A stretch of 64,000 bases of DNA, from the NCBI GenBank assembly GCA_039654915.1, contig CM077597.1, forward strand, positions 62,028,001 through 62,092,000, read 5' to 3'. Made by a program: the position numbers and the translations under genes. The notes beneath the pieces were generated by a model. It ran no database searches, was not told where the DNA came from, and saw only the letters and a program-made list of their open reading frames with translations. The stretch is from Aquilaria yunnanensis (taxonomy: Eukaryota; Streptophyta; Magnoliopsida; Malvales; Thymelaeaceae). Shown piece after piece: positions 20,307-31,469 of the stretch; position 1 is the stretch's first letter; every line of letters starts with the position of its first letter.

Positions 20307-21147
20307 GGTGACTGGTGGAAAGACTTCTAAGAGGAAGAACGCCTGGAGGATGGTTCGCCCTTGGGAGTGTGCCTGAAAGTCCAGAAATAAAGGGTTAGGA
20401 GGCCCCCGGAATGTGTTTCCGGGGGGGAGCCTCCGACGCCCAAGTCAGTGGTGGCTGAGAAAGGCAGAGGAAATAGCACAAAGGGGCTGAAGAGTCTCGC
20501 CTGGTGATTTTCTCAGAGTCTGGGAGTCAGATCTTTGCTAACCAACCTCCTGCCAAGTATTTATTTCCTGGTATTTATAGGAGTACCTAGCCCGTTCAGA
20601 TCGCGACACGTGTTCGGTCGGATGTTCCCTGAGTTTCTGGGCGTAGGGGACAGATAGCTGGTAGCATGTTGCCTTGAGCCTTGTGCCGAGATGGGCCATG
20701 ATGTGATTTTGATGGCGTCAACGTGTTAGAGCACCTTCTGAGGCGGCTTATGACGTCTGTGAAAGGACGTGTCAGAGGCTTCCTTAAATGCTTCCTTAAA
20801 TGCTCCTGCCGTACTCCCGAGGTCCCTGGGTGAGGTCGTCCTTTGGTACGGATGGTGCCTCTTCGGGAAACACGCCCTCAGTTCGGGGGTACCAAGCTTC
20901 AGGGAGTTCCGCCTTCGGGGAGATCATGTTTGGCCAACAATAGCTGGTGCCTCTTTTCTGAAGGCGATCTGTTTGCAACCTCGGGGGACTAGTAGTATCC
21001 TCAAGTTTCCTGGCGTGCCGGGCTCGGAGCTCTTCGGCTATCTCCCGAGGTGTATGATCCCACCTTTACTCGGGTAGCGCCAGTTTCTTCTGGCCATTCT
21101 TGTGGCAGGGAGTTCGGCCAGATAGAGGCGATAGCCTTTGGCTATCA
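20275..21147 (-). mobile_element. Tat-A 5' LTR
   Basis: This is an 873 bp direct repeat of 10140-11012. It is followed on the right by the target duplication CAATC (21148-21152). On the plus strand it starts TGATGGCC and ends GGCTATCA. In minus sense it would drive gag-pol transcription; the likely TATA element is listed separately. Confidence 0.95.
20571..20580 (-). promoter_or_regulatory. TATA box in the Tat-A 5' LTR
   Basis: The minus strand reads CTATAAATAC about 265 bp upstream of the gag ATG at 20306. Its place in the LTR and its distance from the LTR end suit the gag-pol promoter. A GACACGTGT motif with a G-box core lies about 20-30 bp upstream in the transcription sense. Confidence 0.6.
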
Positions 21148-21152
21148 CAATC

Positions 21153-21369
21153 TATCAACATCCAAGCTTGGCCATCATCTCCATATGATTCCTTGCATGT
21201 TCTAGTAGCTTCTTGTGAAATTACAAGCCTATTCTCCATGGAAATGCTTGAGACAAAACCTTGAGATTCACTAGTGAGTTCCTTAGCCTTTTTCCCTGGC
21301 AATGGTCCACTAGTTATCTTCAATGGATCCTTGTCATCCTTGGTTGTTCCTTCTTTGATCACATCAGAT
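21153..21369 (-). pseudogene. C-terminal tail of a gypsy polyprotein (host fragment of Tat-A)
   Basis: The minus strand encodes KDDKDPLKITSGPLPGKKAK followed by a Leu/Ser-rich stretch. This resembles the tail that many plant gypsy polyproteins carry before their stop (a GPLTR-type motif followed by a basic run). It was joined to 9241-10139 before Tat-A landed at CAATC. It is too short and decayed to name a lineage. Confidence 0.4.
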
Positions 21370-22353
21370 TTGAAGGCAACTTAGCGATAAAATCTATGAG
21401 TGCTTGTGGCATGAGCGCTTTCCTTGGATCGTAACATAAATCATACTCACCGAGCTCTATACACCTTTTTGAAAGTCTTTCCGAATGATCTACTTTCTCC
21501 ATCGCATCCCAAAAAAGGAGGTTACTTCTAACTATGTTTGAATGGCCTTGAAAATAAGGCTGAATGTGTCACCCTGCTAGAACCAAAGCATATATGGCCT
21601 TTCACAGTATCAAGTAGTTTACCTCAGCCTCGTGAAGTAATTTGCTCATGTAGTATACAAGCCATTGTTTTCCAACTTCATCTTCATACACCAAGATGGA
21701 GCTTACTGTCTTTTCTTTAATGGCCAAGTATAGGATGAGGGGCTCACCTTCTTTTGGCTGTCTAAGAATAGGTAATTCAACCAAGCATTCCTTGATTCCT
21801 GCCCAGGTTATCTACCATTCTTTCTTCTAGGGATTTGAGGGACCTTTTGTTCAAATGTCATTTCTCACCTTTTTTGTAAGAGTCTTGAACAATGGCCAGC
21901 ATCTGTTGCATAACAAGAGATAAAATGACTCAACGCTGTTATTTTTCCCATAAGCCAAGAGTTTACCTGCCTTCACACTGAAGGCATATTTTTTAGGATT
22001 TAAATGTATGCCAAATTTTTTTAGCTATTAGAATGGCTCCCATAGATCATCAATTTGATATGGGCTACTTTACCTTTTAACTATCATATCACTGATGTAA
22101 ACATCCATTTTTCTACCAATTTTCTTTATGAACACTTTATTCATTAGCCATTTGCATGTGGCTCCCACATTTTTTAGTTCAAAAGGCTTTCGCACATAGC
22201 AGAAGGTGCTATCATCTGTGATGAATGAAGTTTTCTCTTCATCAACTGGATTCATTTAGATATGATGATATCCACTAAAAGCATCCAAGAAACTAAATAT
22301 TCTGTACCCAGAAGTGAAATCCATCAATTGATCTATTTAAGGTAGTGGGTACG
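21370..22353 (-). pseudogene. Tat-D reverse transcriptase and first RNase H (decayed)
   Basis: In minus sense this begins abruptly in RT (YPLP, IDQL), then LDAFSGYHH, a 61-residue frame at 22070-22255 with the catalytic box altered to YISDM, and the first RNase H (21602-21784: LYLAIKEKTVSSILV, KQWLVYYMSK). It ends with a DFIAKL strand at the boundary near 21370. The equivalent Tat-A region matches residue for residue in order. Stops and frameshifts are frequent. The 5' half of this element (gag, protease, 5' LTR) is missing at 22354. Confidence 0.8.
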
Positions 22354-22836
22354 TGTAAAGGCTTTCCTAGTATTTACTCTACTTTGAATGTCGAGGAAAG
22401 TAAATCTCAAGTTATTTTCCATAAACAAGTTTTATTAAGAAAGGAAAGCAAGGTAAGTAAGGTTGAATTAAGTTCCAAAGTGTAATTGGCACCAAAAGGG
22501 CAGTGAGGGCAAAATGGTAATTTTAGCATAAGTCAGTGGCATGACCATAATTTCAATAAAATTAGGTTCATGCAACTATTTTGAGCTAAATGATTTAAGA
22601 CCACAAGTGTTTATAGCCATTTGAACCAAAAGCGAAAGTTAAGGGTGAAAAATGGATTAAGTGATAAATTAAGGTATTACGTCTTATAATGGCTTAAGTG
22701 GCCAAAGAGCAAAGTGTTTGGGTAAGAAAAACCTTTCTTTAGGACCAAGAAGTGATGGTGTGGGAAGATTTTAAGTGGCCTAAGTGATTCAAAGTTAAGT
22801 TTGAAGGCCAAAGTTTCAATTAGAAGAGAGGTTGAC

Positions 22837-22844
22837 TATATAAG
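22837..22844 (+). promoter_or_regulatory. TATA box of the LTR-like block
   Basis: TATATAAG occurs in a setting of GACTATATAAGTGAGGGAG, followed by a pyrimidine-rich leader. It is a plausible promoter of the 22354-24413 block; there is no other support. Confidence 0.4.
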
Positions 22845-23651
22845 TGAGGGAGATGACACCATTCATCATCTCCCCAATTTGATATTTTCATGGATCTCTA
22901 TCCTCCTTCACTCTCCACCTTCAAAGCTCCTATTCTAGCCAAAATTCTGTGAAATTTGAAGGTTCCAAAGCTATCCCAACAAGCCCTTAGCTTACTTTTT
23001 GTAGAACTGGTGCATTTGGAGTCGTTCTTGCAAGTTTTTTATTCAAACCCTAAGGTAAATGTATTTGATTCTTATAGTTTAGTTCTAAGAGTGTTAAATA
23101 GTTAAAAATGGTCTTAAATTCATGCCCTTGGTGTCCAATTTGGTTTAATTCAAGCTTAGAACTCAAAGGAACTCTATGGAGCTCAAGTGTGCTTGTTGCT
23201 CATTTCTTACTTTAGTGATGATTTAAGGTAACGGATTCAAGTTAATTTAGCTCAAATAATGTATATAAATGTAGTATTATGTGTGAGGATGGAGTAGAAA
23301 CATGACCCATATGAATTGGACTTGGGATGGGAAAGTTTGAGCAAGTTTCGTCAAAGTTCGCATGCTGTCGTACAATGCTGTAGTTTATTGGTGACATGTT
23401 TCCGGTGGTGACACAAACTGGAGATGCGTTGCTAGTAAGCCTTAGGATTCCTGAGCATTTATGCCTTTGGTGATGCATCATTGATGGTGTCACCAAGGCA
23501 TTAGTCCTTCAAGCCTGGGGCATCCTAAAAATGTCTTAAACTCTCGGTTATCATTCCTTGGCTAATTTAAGATGTTTCATAGCTTCAGTTGGGTCTATAA
23601 CTCATTCATAAGTTGGGAATAATGCATTATTTAGGTGGTAGCTAAATGGTG

Positions 23652-23676
23652 TGGTTAAGGTAAGGTAAGGTAAGGA
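23652..23676. repeat. Short GTAAG microsatellite
   Basis: Four imperfect to perfect copies of the pentamer GGTAA/GTAAG occur in a row. It is a simple repeat within the LTR-like block. Confidence 0.7.
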
Positions 23677-24413
23677 ATGGTGGCTAAGGAAGTTAAAGTG
23701 CTTAAGTTACAAAGGGAGCACTAAGGGGATTAAGGCAGGTTTCAGACTCTTTGTTGGCCCAAGTAGGAGGTCATAAAAATTTGGGCAACCAAAGGAAACC
23801 TAAGAGGATCCCAACCAAACCTTAAGGTTTGGAAAGTGAGCCACTAAGAAGCCTTAAGCTAAGCTCGAAGAGCTTGGCAAGTTGAACCACATAAGGCAGC
23901 TACCCTACACAATAAGTTAAGGGAAGAGACGGGTAAGGAAGGTGTAACTCGTCAAAGGTGGGCATGGGTTGAGTAAGTGATGACGTACTCTAAGGCAGCC
24001 GTAAAAGGACTTCATGAGGTTAGTTAAGAGGTAGCATAGGATACGAACGACAGTATCCAAGTACCCCAGCTGTAAGAGCTCACAAAAAGTCTAGCACTTA
24101 TGGATGTAAGGAAGCCCAAAGTGAATTTGCATGTGCATATTTCATTCATTCATCCATCCATCCATTATTTGCCTTATTTTTTGTTTTCATTCTTGACTCT
24201 GGTTGTGTAGTTAGCTGCTTGTTTTGTTTTTTATGCTTTATATAAATACTTGTTCTACTTTGTATGCTACATATCTTTCCCCCTGTAGGTACCGAATCCC
24301 TTACTGAGTACTTTAGAGTACTCAACCCTTAAGTGTTGTGCAGGTTTAAGTAGGCTAGTCAGGCTTAACAATTGGTAAGGGGCAACTGTTAAACCTAAGT
24401 TTTATTGGTTTAA

Positions 24414-25361
24414 AGTATAGGGTTTCAGGAGCCAAGCAAGTGCAGCGGAATGTAACTAAAACCCTCTAGGATCCAAGTGAAATGAGGCAAACCGAGTGTT
24501 CAAAATTTTGCATAGATAATTCAGTTGAGATCTTTCACCCAACTATTGAATCAAATCACAAAACCTGGATAATTGACATGTTCAAGCTCTCTATAGTATC
24601 CATACGAGCCTCTTGGAATCGCCATAGCTCCACCACATCCCGGTAGATGCGTGTTTCTTGTGCTCCGAGTGCTAGCTTGCGTCCTCCAAGGAGTGGCAAG
24701 AGAAGAGTGCGGCTGGTTTTTCAGAACTCTTCTAATTTCATATTTTTGGGAGGCTAGGGCAAGAGCTGTGAATTTATCACTATATGATGTATTTATAGTG
24801 AGACTCAACTTCCAAGCCTAATGGCTTTCAAAGCCCTAATCCAATTAAGTTTAATTTCTGGCTTAATAATGGCTCAACTTTTGGGCCAATTGTTAATATG
24901 AAATTATCATGAAACCATAACCCAAATAAATTAGCCCATTCAATCAAATAATCCAAATAGGCTTTATGTGTCTGATCGAATAGGCTCTTACCACGTTGGC
25001 GATGATCATAAATCATACTTATGATCATAAGCAATGAGTGGTGTCTAGCAACACATCATTGCTACCCAAGTGACAAGATAGTAAGTAATTTGACTAAATA
25101 TTTATGATCATTATCCATATATGCCATTGTCCCTTTGTCCAAGATATCAAGACTAAGACATGAAATGTGTCACTCTCGTATAGCCCAATCTTTTGGTTTC
25201 TTGATTATCGAGTAGACTAACTTAAATTGATGACATTGATATCATATATCAAGTCATCCAAGCATGGCCATGCACTTTCAAAGTCTCACTCTATCAAAGG
25301 GCCCAAAGATATCACTCTCATTACATAGGAGGGACAAATCCCATCTTGATCATACAAAACC
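24414..25361 (-). mobile_element. Diverged Cop-1-family copia LTR fragment
   Basis: This aligns from its start (GGTTTCAGGAGCCAA) through GATCATACAAA with the first 940 bp or so of the Cop-1 LTRs at 41591 and 48267, but with many more differences and small indels. It stops where Tat-C begins at 25362. The remaining third of the LTR is not found on the far side of Tat-C, which ends in a deletion scar. It is an older insertion than Tat-C. Confidence 0.8.
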
Positions 25362-26034
25362 TGATAGTCGAAGGGCTATGGCCTCCGACATCTCCTAATC
25401 AGCTATCTTGAAACCACCCTAGGTTGGAGCTTAGCCCCGACCTTGGCACACACTCAAGACCACCCTCGGTTAGAAACATGACTAACTTCGAAATGGGTGT
25501 CTTTCACCACCCTCGGATTTACTAACTTACTGACCTCAGAAAAGTAGATCCACCATCCTCAATAGAAGAAAAAGTGTCACAAATGTGACTCACTCCGCCG
25601 AAGGCCCTTCCCTAATAGCCCTCAGGGGAAAATCTCTGCCCGAAGGGTTCTCACGGAGATACGACAAAAATGGTTAAGGAGCCTCTGAAAAAGGGACCTC
25701 AAACACGCCCCTGCCCTCTGGCCAGAGCAGCCTACTACCAGCTGGAGGTGCCTACCTTCGAAGGTAGAGATCGTATCTGACCGAACACATGTAATGATCT
25801 AGACAAGCTGTGTCAAATGGCCTCCTCCCTCCACCCTCCTATAAATACTTGGGAGGGACCTTGGTAAGGATGAGAGACTTTGTTTATTCTCTGCTCTCTA
25901 TTCTTTACTGCTATTCTCACAAATACTAACTTGGGCATCAGAGGCTCCTCCCTTGGAAACATATTCCAGGGAGCTCTTAACCCTTGTTCTCTCCAGGCCA
26001 ACATGTCATTCAATGAAGATGCCACCGGGCATGA
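25362..26034 (+). mobile_element. Tat-C 5' LTR
   Basis: It begins TGATAGTCGAAGGG and ends CCGGGCATGA just before the primer site, about 673 bp. The first 270 bp or so align with the 3' LTR remnant at 60936-61228. The outer end forms the same short inverted repeat seen in the other Tat LTRs. The final dinucleotide is GA instead of the usual CA. Confidence 0.8.
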
Positions 26035-27800
26035 TTTGGCACCGTTGTGGGAATCCACTCTCAAGTCGCAGTTGTTAATACTTGGTGTTCTAAGGACAAG
26101 GGACTCCCGAGGTTCCAGTCCGCGCGGAAAAATCAAACGGCAACTGAACAGCCTATAGTGGAGACTTCTCTACTTAAGGGTGAACATCCTCTGATGGTCA
26201 CGATGGGTTTTCTATGTGACATTCAGCGCTCTATCATGGCTGAAATGAGCCAACTCAACCAAAGGTGGTCACAACCACCTTTTAGGGGAAGGGTACTTTC
26301 CCCAAGTTCCTGTCAACAAAGACGCCCAAAGTTACCATGCCGGAGCTCCGGAAGTGGGGATTTTCACGATGAGTCCTCAATGGAAAATGTATCCCCTAGA
26401 GGACATTGTGCTGGAGAAACAGTGTCAAAAGAGCCCTAAACTTCTCACCGGCGAAGTCCATCCTTGAATGGGAAGTCCCAATCCCCTGATAGATGAAGTT
26501 ACTCTGCAAAAAGGAGACATTGCTCTCCATTACCAGCAACCACTAGCCAACGAGTAGAAAATAGTACTACCACCCTCATGAAGAAGATCCTAGAGAGTTT
26601 GGAAAAGGTAGAAAGGCAGGTTTCCTGAAAGCACATTTGCTCAAGGTTGTCAGAGACCTTTACTGGAGAATAGTCACCCTTCATTCATGCAGTAGTAGAG
26701 GCACCTATGCCAAATGACTTTCGAGTACCACGATTAGAAACGTATGATGGGCATAGTGACCCCCAGGCTCACCTAATGAAATATAGGCATAGCGTGGTGT
26801 TGCACGGCGCTGATGATGCCACCCTTTGCAAGTGCTTCGAAGTCACCCTTTCAGGGCCGGCAACTGCATAGTATAACTCCTTGGCTCCCGGAATCATAAT
26901 GGCCTTCCAGGAGTTATCCACCGCATTCACCCAGTAGTTGATGGGAAGTAGACCGATGGTAAAGATGCCCGTCCAAATGTTTGACATAGCCCAAAAGAAT
27001 GGCGAGACTATTCTGGACTATGTCGAGAGGTTCAACTGCGAAGCCTTGAGTGTGCCCGACTTCTGCCCCGAAATCTGTATCCTCGCCATGATCAGGGGAC
27101 TTCAGAGAGATTCACAACTCTTCTATGAGTTCTCCAAGGATCCCCCCGACACCTTCGGAGAATTCTACCGAAGGGCAGAATAGCACATGATGGGCGAAAA
27201 ACTAAGGATGGGAGGGCCGAAGTCTGATCACAATCACTCTAAGGTTCAGGGTCACCAACCTCGGTACCCAACTAAGGGTGGGGGCAGACTTTAGAAAAAA
27301 AATGGGAAGAAACCAATGTCGTTCACTCCCCTAAACACCACAAGAACGAACATATTGATGGCCATGGAAAGAGAAGAAACTTCGATCCAGCGACTAAAGG
27401 CCATGACTTTGGATAACAAAAAGAACATGAAGAAGTTCTATCAGTTCCACGAGACCATGGGCACGACACCAAAGATTGCTTCTAGCCAAGAAAGTACATT
27501 GAGTCTTTTATCAAGAAGGGACAACTTCGACAGTTCTTGTGGATGCCGTCACCCAAAGGAGGAAGGGAAGAAGAGAGGAAAGGAGAAGGTGAGGACCATG
27601 ACTCTGACCGATGTCGAAACCAAAGTCCCAGAGATCATCCACCATCACCGGTGGGAGTGATCTAGACAATCACCATTGGAATACCCTCGGCAGGGAGGAA
27701 AATGAATGTCCGGCAAATCGCAATGATGGAATTTTAGAAACCCAGCAAACAAGCTTGTTCGGAAAGATGGGTGTACTGTGAAGTTCCTTCATGACAACTC
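26003..27800 (+). pseudogene. Tat-C gag (broken)
   Basis: An ATG at 26003, inside the LTR end, starts a frame that reads through the LTR-primer junction (MSFNEDATGHDLAP), as in Tat-A. The N-terminal part continues in another frame at 26047-26439 (KDKGLPRF, then the MAEMSQLNQRW region). The gag core is at 26938-27183 (VQMFDIAQKNGETILDYVERF, FYEFSKDPPDTFGEFYRRAE). The basic C-terminal part is at 27316-27660, where the zinc-knuckle-like motif has lost residues. Several stops and frameshifts separate these pieces. All align in order with Tat-A gag. Confidence 0.85.
26035..26052 (+). other. Tat-C primer binding site region
   Basis: TTTGGCACCGTTGTGGGA follows the 5' LTR directly. It matches the Tat-A and Tat-B sites apart from small changes, and here it has the TGG start expected for pairing with a tRNA CCA end. 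Confidence 0.7.
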
Positions 27801-28360
27801 CCCCTAATCATGGTAAGGATAGGGAGCTGGGACATCAAAAGAGTGCTCATCTATGATGGCTCCAATGTCGACATTCTATTCTCCCACATGTTGCTGAACT
27901 TGGGTGTCTCCAAGGGTGATCTTAAACCCGCTACCTCCCCTAGCTTCAGTGTAGGTCCTTTCAAACTCCTCGTGCTTAGTTGGATCGATTTGCCTTTGAT
28001 GCTAAGGGGAACCTCGGTTCAGAATAAGGAAGAACTCTTTGGCTCCATAATGATGAGGTTCATCATAGATGTCCCTTCTCCATACAACGCCATCCTTGGA
28101 TGGCAGACATAGGGAAATATTCACATTTGCCCAAATCTGAATTACCTAACGGTCACGTTCAACACAAAGGAAGGGAATGTAGAAATATTCATTGATCAAG
28201 CAGCAGTAAGGAAAGTTTTCGTGAAGGCAAGACAAAGCCCAATGAAAGTTCATGCGTAGACTTCAGGAGAAAAGAGCATGGTCGGTGAAGAGACAATAGC
28301 AGCAGAAAAAGTGACTCTGAAAAAATAGAAATAGAGGATGTAGAGCTTGTCCCGGGCCGA
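27801..28360 (+). pseudogene. Tat-C protease (broken)
   Basis: A 100-residue frame (27810-28112) matches the Tat-A protease: IGSWDIKRVLIYDGSNVDIL at the active site, then LPLMLRGTSVQ and PSPYNAILGWQ. The active-site block keeps the D-G-S form, but the preceding Asp of Tat-A is Tyr. After a TAG at the expected Gln codon the frame continues with YLTVTFNTKEGN and VRKVFVKA, then decays into stops before RT. Confidence 0.85.
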
Positions 28361-29186
28361 AGTACCCGATTGGGGAAAAAACTGGCTGATGGTGAGAAGG
28401 AAAAGCTTGCATCCCTTCTATTAATGAACAAAGATCTATTTGCCTACGCTCTGAGTGATATGCCAGGGGTGGACCGTAGTATAATCCAACATTGCCTTAA
28501 TGTGTGTCTGGAGGTGAACCCTATTCAACAGAAAAAACATAGCCTCTCGGCACATAAGAACAACTTTGTTAAATTTGGAGTCTAATGATTAATGGAGGTG
28601 GGCACAATAAGGGAGGTGAAGTATCCCGAGTGGCTTAGCAACATTGTTGTTGCCACCAAGGAAGGGAGTGATAAGCTCCAAATGTGGATCAACTTCCAAA
28701 AGATAAACAATGTCTGTCTAAAGGACTCATATCCTTTGCCACCAATAGACTAATTAGTAGACTGCATTGCCTAATACGATCTGCTTAGCTTTATGGATGC
28801 CTTTAGCAGATATCACTAAATTCTGATGAATCCCAAAGATGAACAAAAAACTGCCTTTATTATCAAAATTGGGACTTACTGCTACGTCAGAATGCCCCTC
28901 GGCCTTAATAATGCAAGAGCAACATACCAAAGACTGATGAACAAGGTATTCAGCTCCCAAATTGGGAGAAATATGGAAGTATATGTCGATGATATGATAG
29001 TCAAGAGAAAATAGCCTGGTAGTCATATCGTAGACTTAGAGGAAACATTCCACCAACTTCGGAAGTTCATGATCCGCCTTAACCCCGATAAATGTGTGTT
29101 TGGGGTAACGGCTGGCAAATTCCTCGGGTTTATGGCATCCAAAAAAGGTATCAATGCCAACCCAGAAAAAGGTTAAGGTCTTGCTA
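28361..29186 (+). pseudogene. Tat-C reverse transcriptase, N-terminal two thirds (broken)
   Basis: The frame at 28370-28585 reads EKEKLASLLLMNKDLFAYAL and the SAHKNNFVKF linker. After two stops it continues through YPEWLSNIVVATKEG and a decayed catalytic strand. A 62-residue frame at 28826-29014 keeps YVDDMIVKRK intact. Several Trp/Gln positions are now TAG. The end, PDKCVFGVTAGKFLGF, runs into the solo LTR at 29187. The rest of pol resumes at 30133. Confidence 0.87.
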
Positions 29187-30127
29187 TGATAGCCAAAGTG
29201 CTATCGCCCCGATCACCTGAGGCTCCCAAAAAAGAGGAAGTCAAACTCCTGAGGTACATGATCTTGGTAGTCCGCCAATACCAACCTCGGAGTATCGCCT
29301 CCGTCGGGGAGATGACCAAACCAACTTCGGGGGAGAAGGACCAGCCATCCTCTGCTGGAGAAAGCCCCCTGAAGGAGTAACTTTGGAGCCAAGGAATCCC
29401 CCGAAGAACCAGTCCAACCCTGGGGAAAAGGCCCCTCACCCCGAGGGTTGACATCAACCAAAGGGACCTCGGAGGTACTGCAAGAGCCATCAAGGAGTCT
29501 CTGACAATTCCACCCATACACCCTGCATGCCGCCCTCATATGCACTCTGACGCTCCACTGCTGCCCACATCCTGTCATGTAGGACTACGCCTGTCGCAGC
29601 TCGTGGCCCGAGGAGCCTGCAGGCAGCTAGGGGTCCCCACGCCCAGAAGTACGGGTGACATCTGTCTCCACACGTGTCACAATCCGAAGGGTCCACTCCC
29701 TCTATATATATCAGGGTGATGGACTCAAAAAGGCGGGGGCTCTCTCCTCTCTCTGCTCTGAATCCTCTTCCTCCAGCCCTCAAAAGAAAAGACGGACAGG
29801 CAAGACTCTCTGGTACTTGCTGCTCTCTCTTTCCAGCCCTCCCAAAGCACTGACTTGGGCGTCGAAGGCTCCTCCCCGGAAAATCACTCTGGGGACCTCC
29901 TAACCCCTATTTTCTGAGTGTTTCAGGCAGGTCCTCCGGAGTAAGCCCCATTTTGGGCTCTCTCCCTTACCAAAAGTCCTTCTCGGCCTCACCGTGTCCG
30001 TCACGTGAAGATGCTAAAGCTGTCACAGGTGATCCCCACAGAGCACCTTCTGTCGGGACTCACCCCCTCGTCCAGAAGCACCTGCTACATTCACCACGAC
30101 ACACAATGGAGATGCTTATGGGCATCA
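29187..30127 (+). mobile_element. Solo Tat-B-type LTR in the Tat-C reverse transcriptase
   Basis: This 941 bp block starts TGATAGCC and ends GGGCATCA. It is flanked on both sides by TGCTA (29182-29186 and 30128-30132), a perfect target duplication. It aligns in reverse with the Tat-B LTRs at 34109-34983 and 56050-56951. No internal region is present, so it is a solo LTR left by recombination. Its orientation matches the host element. Open frames inside it are chance. Confidence 0.95.
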
Positions 30128-30132
30128 TGCTA

Positions 30133-31237
30133 CAATTATGAACTCCCACAATGACCAAGGATGTGCAAAGGCTCATTGGGAGAATCACGGCCCTTAGTAG
30201 ATTCATCTCTAGATACAGGGACCGGTGCCAACCATTCTTCAAAGTGCTCACCAAAGCAGCAAGGAATGAAGGCAAATTCGGATCTAAGGAACGTCCTTGG
30301 AATGAAAATTACCAAAAAGCTTGGGATGAACTCAAGAGCTACTTAACCCACTTGCCGACACTTCGGTAGCTGCTGGGAGGAGAACCTCTCGTCTTCTACG
30401 TCTTCTACCTCGCCATTACCGAAAAGGCCATAAGTTTGGTAATTGTAAAGGAAGAGGGGGGAAAACAATGGCTAGTATACTATGCAAGGAAGTCCTTGTA
30501 CAGTGCCGAAGTTAGGTACCCTTACCTGCAAAAGGCCATATATACTCTAGTGTTGGCAAGCAGAAGGCTACCTTACTTCCAGGGACATTCTATCATCGTT
30601 CACAGTAACCTACCTCTTAGAGATGTCATGTGCAAGGTAGACCACTCTAGAAGATTATCAGAGTGGTGCATTGACCTCGGTGAATATGACATCACCTACA
30701 AACCGAGAATGGCAATAAAGGCCCAAGCATTGGCAAATTTCATCACCGAAGTACCAAAAATTGAAGATACCCTGAAGGACTTCGATAATGATGAACCTAA
30801 GTGGACACCCTTCATTGATGGTGCCTCCAGTTCAGAACATCAAGGAGCCAGAGTAATTCTGCAGGGTCCCGAAGGCATGGAAGCATCAAAGTCCATCGAG
30901 TTCGGTTTCAACGTCACCAATAACATCACCAAATACGAAGCCCTCATCGCAGCCTTATGGTTGGAAAAAAGAGTTGGTGTGAGAAATCTGAAGGCCCACA
31001 ACGATTCTCAGCTGGTGGTCCGACAGATGGCAGGGGACTACGTTGCAAAAGACCCAAACTTGGCAAAGTATGATGACCTCGCAAGAAGGCTTATCCAAGA
31101 ATTCGACAAGGTACAGATAGAAAATGTACCTCGGTGGGACGATATGGAAGCGGATAGTTTGGCCAAATTAAAGGAGTCCATCGAAGTACTTTATCAGCTA
31201 AGCATAGCATTAATGTGTATAGAAAGTTTAGATACAG
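30133..31237 (+). pseudogene. Tat-C RT connection, RNase H and archaeal-type RNase H
   Basis: The pol frame resumes with TKDVQRLIGRITALSRFISR (30151-30369). After a TAG and a small duplication (TTCTACGTCTTCTACCTC) comes a 272-residue frame at 30436-31254. It has the first RNase H (KQWLVYYARKSLYSAEVRYP, VDHSRRLSEWCIDLG) and the archaeal-type RNase H (FIDGASSSEHQGA, TKYEALIAAL, AHNDSQLVVRQMAGDY, WDDMEADSLA). The Glu and Asp residues expected at the second active site are present. The frame breaks at 31238 where LTR-D is inserted, and resumes at 40506. Confidence 0.9.
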
Positions 31238-31469
31238 TGTCATACCTCACATAGGCCTGAGCCTGTGCACTCTCAGTGCCACTCACCATTTCTACCCAAG
31301 AGTTATTTAAACACTCTTATATTCAGGTGTTATTAACTACCTTTTATTTCGGCAAGTGTTGGTTAGGTAGTTTTTAAGTCTTGTTTTCTTAAGATGAGAG
31401 CTGGGAGGTGCCCCAAGAGGCTTATGTGTTAATTAGAACAATTACCTGTAGCTTAAGTAAGGCCCAACC

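Larger units (their letters stand above)
10140..21147 (-). mobile_element. Tat-A: near-complete Tat-type Ty3/gypsy retrotransposon
   Basis: Two 873 bp LTRs in the same orientation (10140-11012 and 20275-21147) enclose 9.26 kb. A perfect 5 bp target duplication, CAATC, lies at 10135-10139 and 21148-21152. In minus sense the order is 5' LTR, primer site, gag-protease, RT, RNase H, archaeal-type RNase H, integrase, a repeat-bearing spacer, an antisense gene, polypurine tract and 3' LTR. The duplicated RNase H and the antisense gene place it in the Tat group. Gag-pol is a single continuous reading frame with just two stop codons. It is inserted in another gypsy fragment inside Tat-D. Confidence 0.95.
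22354..24413 (+). mobile_element. LTR-like block, probably gypsy, plus orientation
   Basis: The sequence changes abruptly from Tat-D RT to non-coding DNA at a TGTAAAGG start. A plus-strand TATATAAG lies at 22837-22844, followed by a C/T-rich leader. Near 24300 there is an ACTGAGTACTTTAGAGTACTC motif of a type common in plant gypsy LTRs. I see no protein-coding signal over 2 kb, which fits a long LTR or a deleted LTR derivative. No second copy occurs in the window, so the ends are unproven and the class is tentative. Confidence 0.45.

Noticed and set aside
29173..29903. Open frames on both strands near a solo LTR
   Set aside because: They are located within the 941 bp Tat-B-type LTR; the same positions are closed in other copies of that LTR.
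31238..31469. Possible host gene fragment between Tat-C and Chr-X
   Set aside because: The TACAG duplication and TG...CA ends show that it is the left part of LTR-D, and there is no coding signal.
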